Shown piece by piece: positions 1-11,100 of a DNA stretch of 64,000 nt (positions within the stretch are counted from its first letter, which is position 1; the number at the start of each line of letters is the position of its first letter). Below the pieces are notes generated by a model. The model had not been told where the DNA came from and searched no databases. It saw nothing but the letters and a program-made list of their open reading frames with translations. The stretch is from Enoplolaimus lenunculus (taxonomy: Eukaryota; Nematoda; Enoplea; Enoplida; Thoracostomopsidae), in contig JASANG010000238.1 of the NCBI GenBank assembly GCA_030248215.1, positions 62,001-126,000 of the forward strand, in the 5' to 3' direction. A program made the translations under genes and the position numbers.

Positions 1-1240
1 TGCAACTCAAAGTGGCACCAGCCAAATTTGGGGCCAAGAACCCCCTAACGCTATGCCGTGAGGATGCTCGTGGTACAAGCTGGGCTAAAAGTTTTATAGG
101 GCGGCTAAATCTATAACAGGGGGTTGAATGTTCCCCCAATATTCCAGTGTGTTGATATTAATACATTATCGCTGGACCTTGGGGTACGTCATCACAATAA
201 GCTTTATTAGCGAGTAACTGGAATGTTGCAGCACGAGAAAAACACCGTTTCCGATTCTCAACAAGTTTAGCCGAAACCGGAACCGGAGTTCGCCGTGAGA
301 CAAAATCACGCAGTTAAAACGATACAAATTGTGTATATTAAAATTTTTTCCCAGTATTATAAAAACCTACCCTTAAAGCAACTTTTTAAAAGATCTCAAC
401 AATTCAAACTTCAAAAATTGCTCTTTGCACGTAACAACAGTTTCCAAAGCACGAAAAGTCCGCTACTAAAATTGCCGAAATCTGTAGCAAAAAATTCTAC
501 GGTGCACGTATGTCGCTTTGCTGTTTGATTCAAATGCAAACCTCCGGTTCCTGATACATGGAAAATCAAACCGTTATTCTATCTAAAAAGTTAAACAATA
601 CGGCATTGGGATAATATAAGTTGAACATAATGTGTTTGTCGTTTGCTATCAAAATTCCAGGTGGCTAAAGGATCACAAATTTTCAACCGCGCTTTGAAAT
701 GCTTCGCGACAAAATTTTCTTACCTGGCCCGCGTTTACTAGCGGGTTGCTTGCAGCTCTGTTTACCTCGCATAAATCAATTATTCCTCACCTTATCATTG
801 TTAAGAAAAGTTAGCTTCGCCCGACAATTAGTCGCCTAACAGTGTCCTAAAGGCTATTAGTAAATCCGAGCAAGAATCATAAACCTAAGTCTAAGCATGA
901 CGGGCGACGACTTGTCGAGTCATGAAATTTCGAATCACAAGTTGTCAAGCGACGAGTTGTCGTGATACCATCACAAGAGCAGGGGGTAGCCAGGAGTCTC
1001 GTTGTTCCAACTGTCAATTGTGTAATATGGTTTTGTTGTGAGGCCTATTTGTTTCAGGGGCCGTTTAGTTATTAATATAAAGAAATTGGTTAAACTGGAG
1101 GGGAAATAGCCCCATTAGTCCCCAGGGGCGGTTATATGGAGAACCTAAGGGGGGGGGGGGTAAGCCCAATTTTTGAGGTTAGTTCGGTCATCTCCCCACA
1201 CAGCGTTTGCGTTGATGGTTTTTTGGGTTAATTTGGTTAT

Positions 1241-1636
1241 CCCTGAATACAGCGTTTGCCCAGATGGTTGGATTTGGAAACTTTTTGCATATTTGAGCTT
1301 CTAATTAACATATCATTGTCATTCCGCCGCAAATTTGAATGTTTGAAAAATTTGGTTTTTCTGCCGACGATTTGGGACGGCACCAAATCAGTTTTATTTG
1401 ACCATAACTCGTTAACCATTGGCGTTGCGTCGAATAGTGTATAATTTGCCAAAAGTTTTAAGAAAAATGTTTTTTGGGTCCAAGGGGGGACCTTAATCCT
1501 TGGAACGTTAAAAAAAATCAAATTTTTCAAAAAGTTCCAATTTGGACGCGCAATAACCAGGGAAGGTTGTGAGAAGCTGAAATATGTAAAACATTTCAAA
1601 ATTCAGCGATCTTTGGGTAAACGCCGGCTGAGGGGA
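1241..1636. repeat. Degenerate miniature inverted-repeat element (candidate)
   Basis: The left end (CCTGAATACAGCGTTTGCCC) and the reverse complement of the right end (CCTCAGCCGGCGTTTACCCA) are similar, suggesting old terminal inverted repeats about 395 bp apart. No target duplication is clear and no family is assigned. Confidence 0.3.
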
Positions 1637-1750
1637 TAACAGGAAAGACCGTGCAGTTAGCCTACTTTATTCACAGGGGTAATTTTGAAAATAAACTTTG
1701 GGAGTGCGCCCCCATCGCCTCCCTTATCATAGCCTCTATTTAGTCCCTTA

Positions 1751-1940
1751 GGCCCATGTAAAGATCAGGGGCGGGACGTTTTTCTGTGGGACTAGAAAAG
1801 AGTAAGCTTTAGACTAATTTTAGGCTTAGGCTTAGGCTTGGGAATATGCTCATTTTTACGCTTAGGCTTAGGACTAGGCTTAGGCTTAGGCTTAAAAATA
1901 TGCTTATAATACTGTTCCGCCCCTATTCTTTACATTGGCC
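1751..1940. repeat. TTAGGC-bearing miniature element, family B
   Basis: The ends are GGCCCATGTAAAGATCAGGG and, inverted, GGCCAATGTAAAGAATAGGG. The interior has two clusters of TTAGGC repeats separated by a short spacer. The flanking octamers GTCCCTTA and GTCCCAAT agree only in part. Other copies or remnants lie near 14213, 16085, 47372, 54172 and possibly 62392. Confidence 0.7.
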
Positions 1941-3686
1941 GTCCCAATCTATTTTGAAATCCAATTTTAGGCCAGTATGGTGTTGATAATACGCATTTGC
2001 ATAATTTATATGAATGACGTATTAAGCATGTTTGATGGCTATATTTGTACAGTTGTGTACGATATACGAGTAATATTTTACTGGGACACGGCGGTTCTGC
2101 ATGTTTTTTGGTTTTGACGTTTGCAATTTATTGGCGTGGTGTGTATTTATACCCAATGCCGGGGCAGACAGGGGTAGGGCTCCCCCCAAACTTCAGGACG
2201 GAACCACCCAAACTATCGAGCGAAGCGAGCGAGAAGCCAGGCGCATTTTAAAACCGGCGGTTTTTGTTTCAACCGATTAGGGTAGAAGAAGACCCGTTAG
2301 GGGTGGGCCGCCCAACCCAAATGGATGAATGGGGGTGGCCGCTCTGGCCCTGTATATAGCTTTGAATACTAAGTCTGAAATCTGTTATTTTTACCATGTA
2401 TCATTTTAAAGGTGTAATGGAAATAGTTAATGTGTTCATGTATAGACGACATCACACCACATAATATCGGAAGTGTTTTTACTTTTTAATGATGACGTTA
2501 CATTTTGCCTTTTTTAAATTTTAAATCCAAGATGAACAGTTTTGCCGTCATAGAAGGAACAGGTTACTTGACTCGCGTACCCTTTTCATACGGTTTTCGA
2601 AGTTTTTAGATTTTAGACGACTCAAGTTTAGACTTAAGCCTAAACGTTTGCCTTTTTATTAATACAGTCATTATGTGCCGGGGGAAAGTAATCATGTACG
2701 CTTTTTATTCGCTTATATATCAAGTATTTTATAGATTTCGAACGGGTAAACGGCAATTTAGTATTTGCGAAAGCTCAAGTTACCAAGCTGACCTGGTGTT
2801 AAATTACGCAAAAATTCGACAAAAAATTTGAACTGGTATTTGTTTAGCAGACACTGGAACGTTAAAGTATTGACATTAATCATATACACACTTAGCTGTT
2901 TAAACTGGACAGGCCTGTAGCCAGCTCACTTAGCTAGAGGAGTGGCTAAAAATTGTCAAATTTTCTTGGGGGCCAAAATTGTTGCACGTTCGAGGCTGAG
3001 TCCCCCTGGTCCCTGTCTGGCCTCGGGCCGGAAGCTAGGTTCTTGTTCATACTGTAGTTTTGAGTTTCTGTTTGGTCGGTATTGTCGCTTTGATTCTCTG
3101 TAATTAGCTATGTTTTTAAGTTCAAAAAACAAACTTGCTGTTTATAGTTGGCAACAATTGAGAAAGAAAGCAAGACGTGTTTGTACGTACATGGTTTATG
3201 GTTTATGGTATATATACATACATACATATATATAAATTTTTAATACTAGTGAAACAGATGAATGGCGGTTTTGAGAACACTTTATCTCCCGATTGTCAAA
3301 CAACGTGGAAAACTGGCTCGTGGAAACGCAAAACAATCTCGTTAACAAATTTTTTGAGTATATAATTCGGCAAGGCTAAGTTTAGCAAATTCTGTTCTGT
3401 TTCCGATACCTATTCCGATTAAAAATAGTTCCTGTTGGAACCCGGCGCCGTTTCCGTTGCTGCATTCCCGTTTGCAAAATGTGTTGTCGTTACTCTCATA
3501 TCTGTTTTATTGTACTCGCGTATTATTGACTGGTTGCACGTTCTTTGTTACAAGTATTTAAAAAATTGAGTGCATACTTTAAATATCATGTGTTTGATAA
3601 CAGCAGTATACTTTTTTGTTAAACAAGCTTTGTCAAAACCAAATGTATGTCCATAGCGAACCAGTTGATAAATTTATTGCGACTTC

Positions 3687-3870
3687 GGCCCATGTTACGT
3701 TAAGGGACGTCCAGGCTTCTGGTGCGTCTATAAAAGGGTAGGTTTAGATGCTAGATTACATTTTCTTGCTTAGGCTTAGGCTTAGGAACTCATTTTTGCA
3801 ACGCTTAGGCTTAGGCTTAGGCTCAGGATACGCTTTATCTACTGTTACGCCCCTCAAAGTAACATTGGCC
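3687..3870. repeat. TTAGGC-bearing miniature element, family A, exact 8-bp duplication
   Basis: The terminal inverted repeats are GGCCCATGTTACGTTA and GGCCAATGTTACTTTG (right end inverted). Exact copies of GCGACTTC flank the element at 3679-3686 and 3871-3878. An 8-bp duplication is the hAT superfamily signature. The interior carries two TTAGGC clusters. It is 184 bp with no coding capacity, so it would need transposase from elsewhere. Confidence 0.85.
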
Positions 3871-4351
3871 GCGACTTCTATGCTACTGAAACGTTATGGC
3901 GTCAGTGCACGTCATAAGCTAGTAAAAAGCTTTGCTTACAATCTAAAGAACGTATTAGGAATGTTCTAAAATAATACTTTAGTTGTAGCCGACTTCCACA
4001 TGCAAATTTTGTTTCACAAAACAATCACATTTCTGTTTTGAGAAAATTTTATAAACTCGGCTGCCTCACCCCTGAACCACCAGCAGTTTGACAGAACACA
4101 AGCAAGGGTGGGTTGCTGCTGCCTGTATAAGCGCACGCATTAAGCGGATCCATTACTTGAGCTCCATGAGCATAACCAATCTGTAATTACTTAATAAGAA
4201 ATTTTAGCCGTTGCAATACTTCAGTTGTGCGTTGAAACAAAAAAGTGCCGATGTAGCAAGAAAAACTTCCGTGCATTGATTAGTATTTTGTGCCGAATTT
4301 GCATATTTTTATAATATAACAACAATATAACCCAATGAATGGAAAATTTTG

Positions 4352-4547
4352 CCGTTCATGTTACTTTTAGGGGCGTCCAGGTTTCGGGTGGGTCTTTAAA
4401 AGAGTAGGTTTAGATTGTAGATTACATTTTTGCTTAGGCGTAGGTTTAGGCTTAGGCGTAAACTAAGAAACACATTTTTGCAACGCTTAGGCTTAGGTTT
4501 AGGAATACGCTTAATCTACTGTTACGCCTCTAAAAGTAACATTGGCC
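4352..4547. repeat. TTAGGC-bearing miniature element, family A
   Basis: This copy has the same termini and TTAGGC interior as the copy at 3687. The flanking octamers AAATTTTG and AAATTTTC match at 7 of 8 positions. The left terminus has an extra base relative to the family. Confidence 0.75.
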
Positions 4548-6059
4548 AAATTTTCTATGTGCTGATATAAATTTTCACTTGTGAGCAGAAATAAAAAATG
4601 TGCTCGTTTGCTTGTTTTTGTTTCCTGTAAATACTGCTCGTTATTGTGGTGAATGAAAATATTAATGCACTTCTGTAGTTTCTCCCGCCACTACTCAAAT
4701 GTGGTTGGAAGGTTTTTTACTTGTAACATGAAAATGTTTTGTTTTCCTGTTTTAAAAACTAGCCTTAATAACTTTTTAGTATTAATGACGTTTTTGACTT
4801 AGTTAGATAAAGTGCAATTAATACTAGCGGTCTTTCGACGCGCCATATATATTGTGAAAAAACCGAACGACCGAAACGTGCCCGAACCCAAACGCTATTT
4901 TCGTGGCAGAAAATAAAAAAATTTATAAGGAAGTGACACCTCACCTATCTTATCATAAAAAATTATCTGAAGGGCAGCCATCATCGCGCCCAACTCTAAA
5001 TCCGCCACTGCCTGTGCATCATATTTGAAATGTTTTTAAATTTGATTTTATGCAGAAAACAATAATTCACGCGTAGAATACTGATTTAAATTTTCGTTAA
5101 ACATTTTTAATTCTATTTCAAACCGTATTTTTGGGCACGCTTGTCAGTCCGTAAGTTAGTGAACACTACTACTTCTTACTTTAATGGAAGTCTCCTTCAG
5201 TATCGATGCTTGATGTGAGCAGTCATGATTTGCAGTGGTGGATCCAGGATTTTCTGGTGGTTGAGGATACTTTTTGTGACCTGAAATTTTGGTGGCGAAG
5301 GTGCAAAATTTTTGAGTTTTTGTTGTAACCTTGCCATATTTTTAACGTATTTGGTTAGAAAACACACCTTGAGCTTCAAACGACCCAATGATACACTTTC
5401 ATTGACCCTGAATTCGCCAAAATAGGTTTGCTGTTGGACTCTACTGGCTACAATAGCAAAGCGCGCTACTTGAACGAACTAGGTTCTGAAACAAACAAGT
5501 TTCAATGACTCAAGTACGCTAACGTTAACACGTGAGCCCGTATGCTCAAATGTGTTTTGTAACATCGATCATCAGTTGGTGATAGGTGTTGTAACTTTGG
5601 AACCAGATGCTGAGACTTCAAATTCAGCAAATTTTTCGCGTATGATAATTTGTACTGCTGTACCAATTTTGAGTTAAAAAACTGGAATAGTTAGTGAGTT
5701 TGAAACCTATTACGAACTAATGATAGTTACTATACACATTTGAGAATATGGGCTTAGATAGTAGATACATCAATGTATATATACATTACGTACATGCAAT
5801 GCCAGTATTAGCGAAAAGCTGTTGATCTACTTAAGTGATATCTTAGCTTAAGATGGAGCAAAAATCATTCGTGATAGTATTTAAGCTTTGTCACAAGTTA
5901 TTACACTACAGAGTAACGACCAAGTTTATTTGGTTGAATGATTACAAGTCTGTGTCTGAGACATTGTCTGAGAACATAGTAGACATTTTAGACGACATGG
6001 TAACCGAATCTGTCACTGCTTTTACGAACTAAAAGGCAAATCTACCACTCCTACATCTT

Positions 6060-6175
6060 TAGGCTTTACACAAAGGCTTAGGTTTTTGCCGAAGCCTTTG
6101 CCTAAGCTTAAGTCTGAGCCCAAGCATACCCAAGCATAAGCCAAAGCCCAAACCTAAGCGTAAGCTTAAGACTTA
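6060..6175. repeat. Remnant rich in TTAGGC/GCCTAA motifs
   Basis: A run of diverged GGCTTAGG and CCTAAGC motifs resembles the interior of the TTAGGC elements, but I could not find clean termini. It is probably an old broken copy. Confidence 0.4.
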
Positions 6176-6279
6176 ATTTTATATCTCAGGGGGAAGTATA
6201 CAAGAACCAGTGATTAACTACATATATGGGGGGGTGTCTTTAGCTATCTTCAACACGATGCGCAATATATAATCATGCT

Positions 6280-6656
6280 CAATGGCGGATCCACGGGGGG
6301 CCCACCCCGGCCGTGGCCCCCCCAACAGCATCTCGACAAAAATTATATAGTGTCAATTGCAGTTCTACGCTGTTTATTTATCTGTTTTATACACAATAGT
6401 ATAAGCACGCTTTAAAGTTTCTTGGCCCTGGAGTCATTTATGCGCTACAATTAGGGATAATAGACATTTATGGAGTCTAAACAAGGGTTTAAGGGCTCTA
6501 CCCGCTTACGGATTCTTATTAGGGATACGGACTCCTATTAATTGGGACTCAAAATGGGGACCCCCCTCTTATTTGGGTCACTACAGTATGGGTCAAAAAT
6601 AAGTTTATTACCTCTGAAATTTTGCCCCCCATTTTGAGATCCTGAATCCGCCACTG
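6280..6656. mobile_element. hAT-type miniature element with TGGCGGATCC-like ends
   Basis: The left end reads CAATGGCGGATCCACGGG; the right end inverted reads CAGTGGCGGATTCAGGAT. The flanks ATCATGCT (6272-6279) and ATTATGCT (6657-6664) match at 7 of 8. A related left end lies at 55136-55200 inside the channel gene. A fragment of another miniature family (6398-6586) sits inside this element. Confidence 0.7.
6398..6586 (-). repeat. Fragment of the TA-flanked miniature family
   Basis: This is the reversed first part of the roughly 440-bp family seen whole at 36875-37315. The right end is TTTGGGTCACTACAG followed by TA. The other half is missing. Confidence 0.7.
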
Positions 6657-7258
6657 ATTATGCTTATAGGAGCAAAAATTACACTTTCAATTTGGGTTGT
6701 GCAGAACAATAGTTTTCAGTGAATTTTTAACCCTGTTTGTTCAAATCCTTCATCTGCCCCCGAGGGGATTTGCCATCGAAAAATGTCCGATGCTAAAGAC
6801 ATCTTGGAATAGTAGAACAAAATTTTGAGCAACAACTAGGCGCAAAAGGCGAGTATGCAACGGAAGCTTAGGGGGATGTTTTCTTTTGAAATTGAGGATA
6901 GCCTGTTGAATTCCAAAGTCCAACAAAATTTTGTCACACGCTACACTCGCTTGTTAAAAGAGTCTAAACGAGGGGTTATACATGCTTCGTGTGTAACCAC
7001 CTGAAACAGTTACTAAAACCCTGTAGACAAATACCACAAAGGGGTATTGGACCCCTGAACCCCAATTGGCTACGCCGTAGATTAGTAAACTTTAATTGAA
7101 ATCATTTTACTTATTATAGACATTTGTATTTCAAAGATTAAACGTAATTAATATTTTTAACCTATGCTGGCAATATGTAAACCAGTATCCAGGTGACAAG
7201 CATCTCATGGCAACGTTGTGTTATATGAGTATTGTCCAATCTCGCATTTAGCGGTATT

Positions 7259-7876
7259 ATGCTATTGCTCAATGGCTTTAGCTGTCAAGTTGTATTACGA
7301 CGGCTATCGTTATTTGGGTTTATTTCGGTGTTATGCGGAGTTATTACGTTGTTCACGATTCAAACGTACCCTAACTCAACAAAGATTCGTGTCCCGACCG
7401 CGCACGACTCCTCGACTGGCGCGGCACAATCTACAACTACCCCCAGTCTTGACTCGCTTCGATTACAATTGCTCAAATTAGGCGAGGTGTATATTTGGCT
7501 CAGAGCTAAGCAAGATGCCAACCAGGCAGTTCAAGGTAAATTAATTGAAGGTAACGTTAGCTCATTTGATGGAAAATCGTTTGAAAATAGCCTGTTACTA
7601 CGCCAAGAAGTTGAAAAGAAATTGGCACAACCGACAGCCAACCATCACGGTATACGGCAGTCGCTGGCTAAACTTTTTGATGTTGTATTCAAGCGGTTAG
7701 ACGACCCACAGTGGTCGCTAGACAGTATTCTGGCTCAAAATGACACTGTCAACATTTTATCGCAACTTCGCGCCGATCGGCAAATGTTGCAACAGTCCGC
7801 TCTCGTTTCTGTTGCCTATGCAGTCGCAAATGCGAACAACAAAAATAACTACAACAACAACAACAACAATAATAAC

Positions 7877-7913
<37 letters not shown>

Positions 7914-8135
7914 GCAACGACGCCGTTGACCCTGGGCACTTGGGAACTACGGCCGGGCTGGCAAACGCGCAAAGCCAACGATCGGGATACAATTGCTCAT
8001 TGATTGGACTCAATCTGGCACCGTATCCGCATTGTGCAAACAAATACAATTGGATGGGATCTTTTTGGAAATCGGATCCGTGTTATGCAACTTACGGGGT
8101 TGACGGAACCCCGTGTTCATATTTGATTTATTTGA
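7259..8135 (+). CDS. MGAT5: MGAT5-like exon 1: anchor, stem, first catalytic blocks
   Basis: It encodes residues 1-292 plus one base, ending at a GTAAGT donor. It holds the signal anchor, a serine/threonine- and asparagine-rich stem with a 20-residue polyasparagine run, and the start of the conserved lumenal domain (YPHCANKYNWMG, KSDPCYATYGVDG). The split serine codon at the end joins exon 2 to give the expected family string YLSEVEHYCP. Confidence 0.9.
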
Positions 8136-11100
8136 GTAAGTTTAAACAAAACGATTTTTATCTTATTATTTTTGGGTCTCTTCGGTTATTTCGCCCCAGT
8201 AACGATTTGTCGATTGACCCGAAATGTCGATTTTTTTTAATATTTATATATGCACACTTGAGCTTCTCGTGATTTCATTGCAAAATTTGAATTTTAGAAA
8301 TTTAGATTTTTAGGGTGCCACCAAGGCCCCTCTTCGAAACAGAACGAAGATGGTAAAAACTTCGAAGGAAAATGTTAAAAGCTTCAACAACTTACGTAAG
8401 ATTTGACACGGTTTTTAATGCTGAATGCAATGATATTAAATTTGTTTCGTTTTTGGCAACTGGTTTCACGTGTTATGGTAAGATATCAGATAGATTTGGT
8501 CACTTCTCGCTGTGTTGGCACGGCGTCAAAGCGGCTATTTGATTATATTTGTCGTGTTGTGAGCACCTATTTGTTCAAGTCGCAATTAAGACAGACCAAA
8601 AAAAACTGCAAGCATAAAATAAGCTTTCGGCCAATGCAGTAGCAAAGTTATCATGATTAATTGCGAATACTGATGGAATAATTATCAACTTTCTGCAATA
8701 ATATGTCGGTTTACAATATAGAAAAGTTGGCCCATGTTACTTTTTAGGGACGTCCAGGTTTCTGTTAGGTCTATAAAAGAGTAGGTTTAGATTCTAGATT
8801 ACATTTTTTGCTTTGGCTTAGGTTTAGGCTTAGGAATACGCTTAATCTACTGTTACCCCTTAAAGTAACATGGGCCGTAAAGTTATTACAGGTGAAGTGG
8901 AACACTACTGTCCTCTATTATCATGGCGACCGCAACCGAATCGTTCCGCCACTACACAACCGTTGCTCAACGCAAAACCTAATTTCAATCTTGCACCATT
9001 ATTCAAACTGATGTCAGACAACGCAGTCAATTATCGTTGGATTCAATCGAGAATTCGTCAAATGTGGCCGCAATGGCTCGCAGCATACAAAGCAATCGCC
9101 GCTAAACAAGCGTGGACTGTTGACAGTCGTCGAGTTCAAAGGATTTTGTTGCATTTAGGATTTTTAACGAAAGAATCTGGATTTAAATTTGGCGAAAAAT
9201 CACTCAAAGGCGGACCGCTCGGTGAGCTGGTGCAATGGTCGGATTTGATCGCAGCGTTGCATTTGCTCGGACACGAAGTGATCATATCGTCTGAAATACA
9301 AACGTTTGTTCGATTTGCTCAAGCTGATCCTGCGCTGAAGAGCAGTTGTCCGGTAAGTGGAACAAGGAAGGGATGCGGCATACTTAGTTGTTCTGACGAA
9401 ATAAAAAACACGGTTCCGCCTGTGTTTTCAAAAAGCCACTGAAATTTAAAAAATCCAGCCGCTTTTAATGTAGAAAAACTGTAGAATGTAGCCTCAGCCG
9501 TTGCGCCCGCACCGTGGTCTTCGGCCCCGGCCCTGCTAAAAATTCTGGCCCCGGGGCAACTCTATAAACTAGACATATGGTTTGTAGCTTAAATGATCGT
9601 ATGACACTGGTTGATCAAAAATCACTCATTATGATATAATAATTCAAGAAATCACCGTTACTTGAACTCTGGTTTCGTAAAACATTTTGCCAATGTAATG
9701 TTTTACCGGTTTCAGTGTTTATTTTCTGCAAATTTAGATTGATGACGTCATTTTGTATCGTTATTCACCGGCTAGCAATAACATATCGGGCAGTATCCAG
9801 ATAGATGGTACAGGGGACTCAGCCCCCCACAGTAGAAAATTTTTGACCCCAGAAAAAGTATAAGTCTCGCATGCAAATTACGTATATATGTCAAATCCTT
9901 GGGTTTCCTCCTGAAAAGTTTTAACTGTATGCTAGCCAAGTTGCGATTGGATATCCAGTTCCGGTTCAATATCCGGCAAAACCGGACATTTGACTCTGGT
10001 TGCAAAATCCGATAAAACCCTACCGGATACTGCATATTTACGGTAAACCCAACACTATTTATGGTTTATATACAACGAATCTAAACTTTTACATATCTAT
10101 ATACGTATTAAAGCTGGAATGCCCCACATCTATGTATTAATGCTGGAATTTCTCACATACGTATTTTGGGCAAGTTTCCAGCATTACTTTGTTTACATTA
10201 TTTTCTTGGAATAGAAACGTGATTGTTATGTGAAAACACAATTTGCATGTAGATTGTTGTTCGCTAATTTTTGCGCATTGCGCAAAGCCGGCTGGGTAGT
10301 TTTTTTATTATTTTGTGTGATGCCGAACTTTGGGCAGTAAGACACTTCTAAACTATGCTATTTGCAGTTGATATTTCGAAATTTTGTGGCGATGCTCACA
10401 TACAACATCTTCAAAATTATTGAAAGGAAGTTGTTCAATGTAGACTTATTTTGATTTGTGCTTTCGGTCAAATTTCGCAATTGTAAACCAGTAAACCAAA
10501 CGGATTTTTTAAAATTTCTTTACTTTTGGTATGGAAGGTCATTTCTGATAGATACATATATTATTGATGTTTTGTCAACCAGTAAACCATGCTTATTTTT
10601 ATATATAAGTATGTAATTATACATCATGGATCGACCGGATAACCGGATCCGTTTGATATGTGGCAAAAAATCTACATCCGGTTCCGATATCCAATATAAA
10701 CCTATGAGATACCGTATAATTGCGGTTGCGTTTCCGAATATCATAAACTGCATTTTACATGTGCAAATACGAACTAAAAATATTGCTACAACTGCATTTC
10801 TGTGCAAGTCAATAAGTGACACTGACGTGAAATCGTAAACCGAAGCCAATATATCCAATATCCACCCCATACTGTTGTTTATTCAGGTTCTTGGCGCAAA
10901 ACGACACGTTGATATTATTTATACTGACATTGTCGGGCTGAGACAAATGAAAAAGAAAATATCAGGCTCTCTAATGAATTATCGGTGTCGATTACGGGTA
11001 CTTGATTCGTTTGGAACACAAGCGGAATTCAATTATTTGCCATATTTTACTAAGCATAAACAGGTAAGATAATGATTTTATTTCCCTACATTGCGAGAAT

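Larger units (their letters stand above)
1..7258. other. Intergenic region upstream of the MGAT5-like gene
   Basis: I see no convincing gene here. The short open frames lack recognisable domains and follow repeats. The region holds several miniature transposons (listed separately), a short AT microsatellite near 3205-3240, a hAT-like terminus beginning CAGTGGTGGATCCAGG at 5234, and G-rich low-complexity runs near 1147-1160. The promoter of the downstream gene presumably lies in the last kilobase, but I could not identify a TATA box or initiator with confidence. Confidence 0.6.

Noticed and set aside
1826-1900. True interstitial telomere at TTAGGC runs
   Set aside because: The runs are short, interrupted and bounded by transposon ends, so I treat them as parts of miniature elements.
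7757-8049. Minus-strand frames with poly-Ile or poly-Leu
   Set aside because: These are antisense readings of the polyasparagine microsatellite in the MGAT5-like exon 1.
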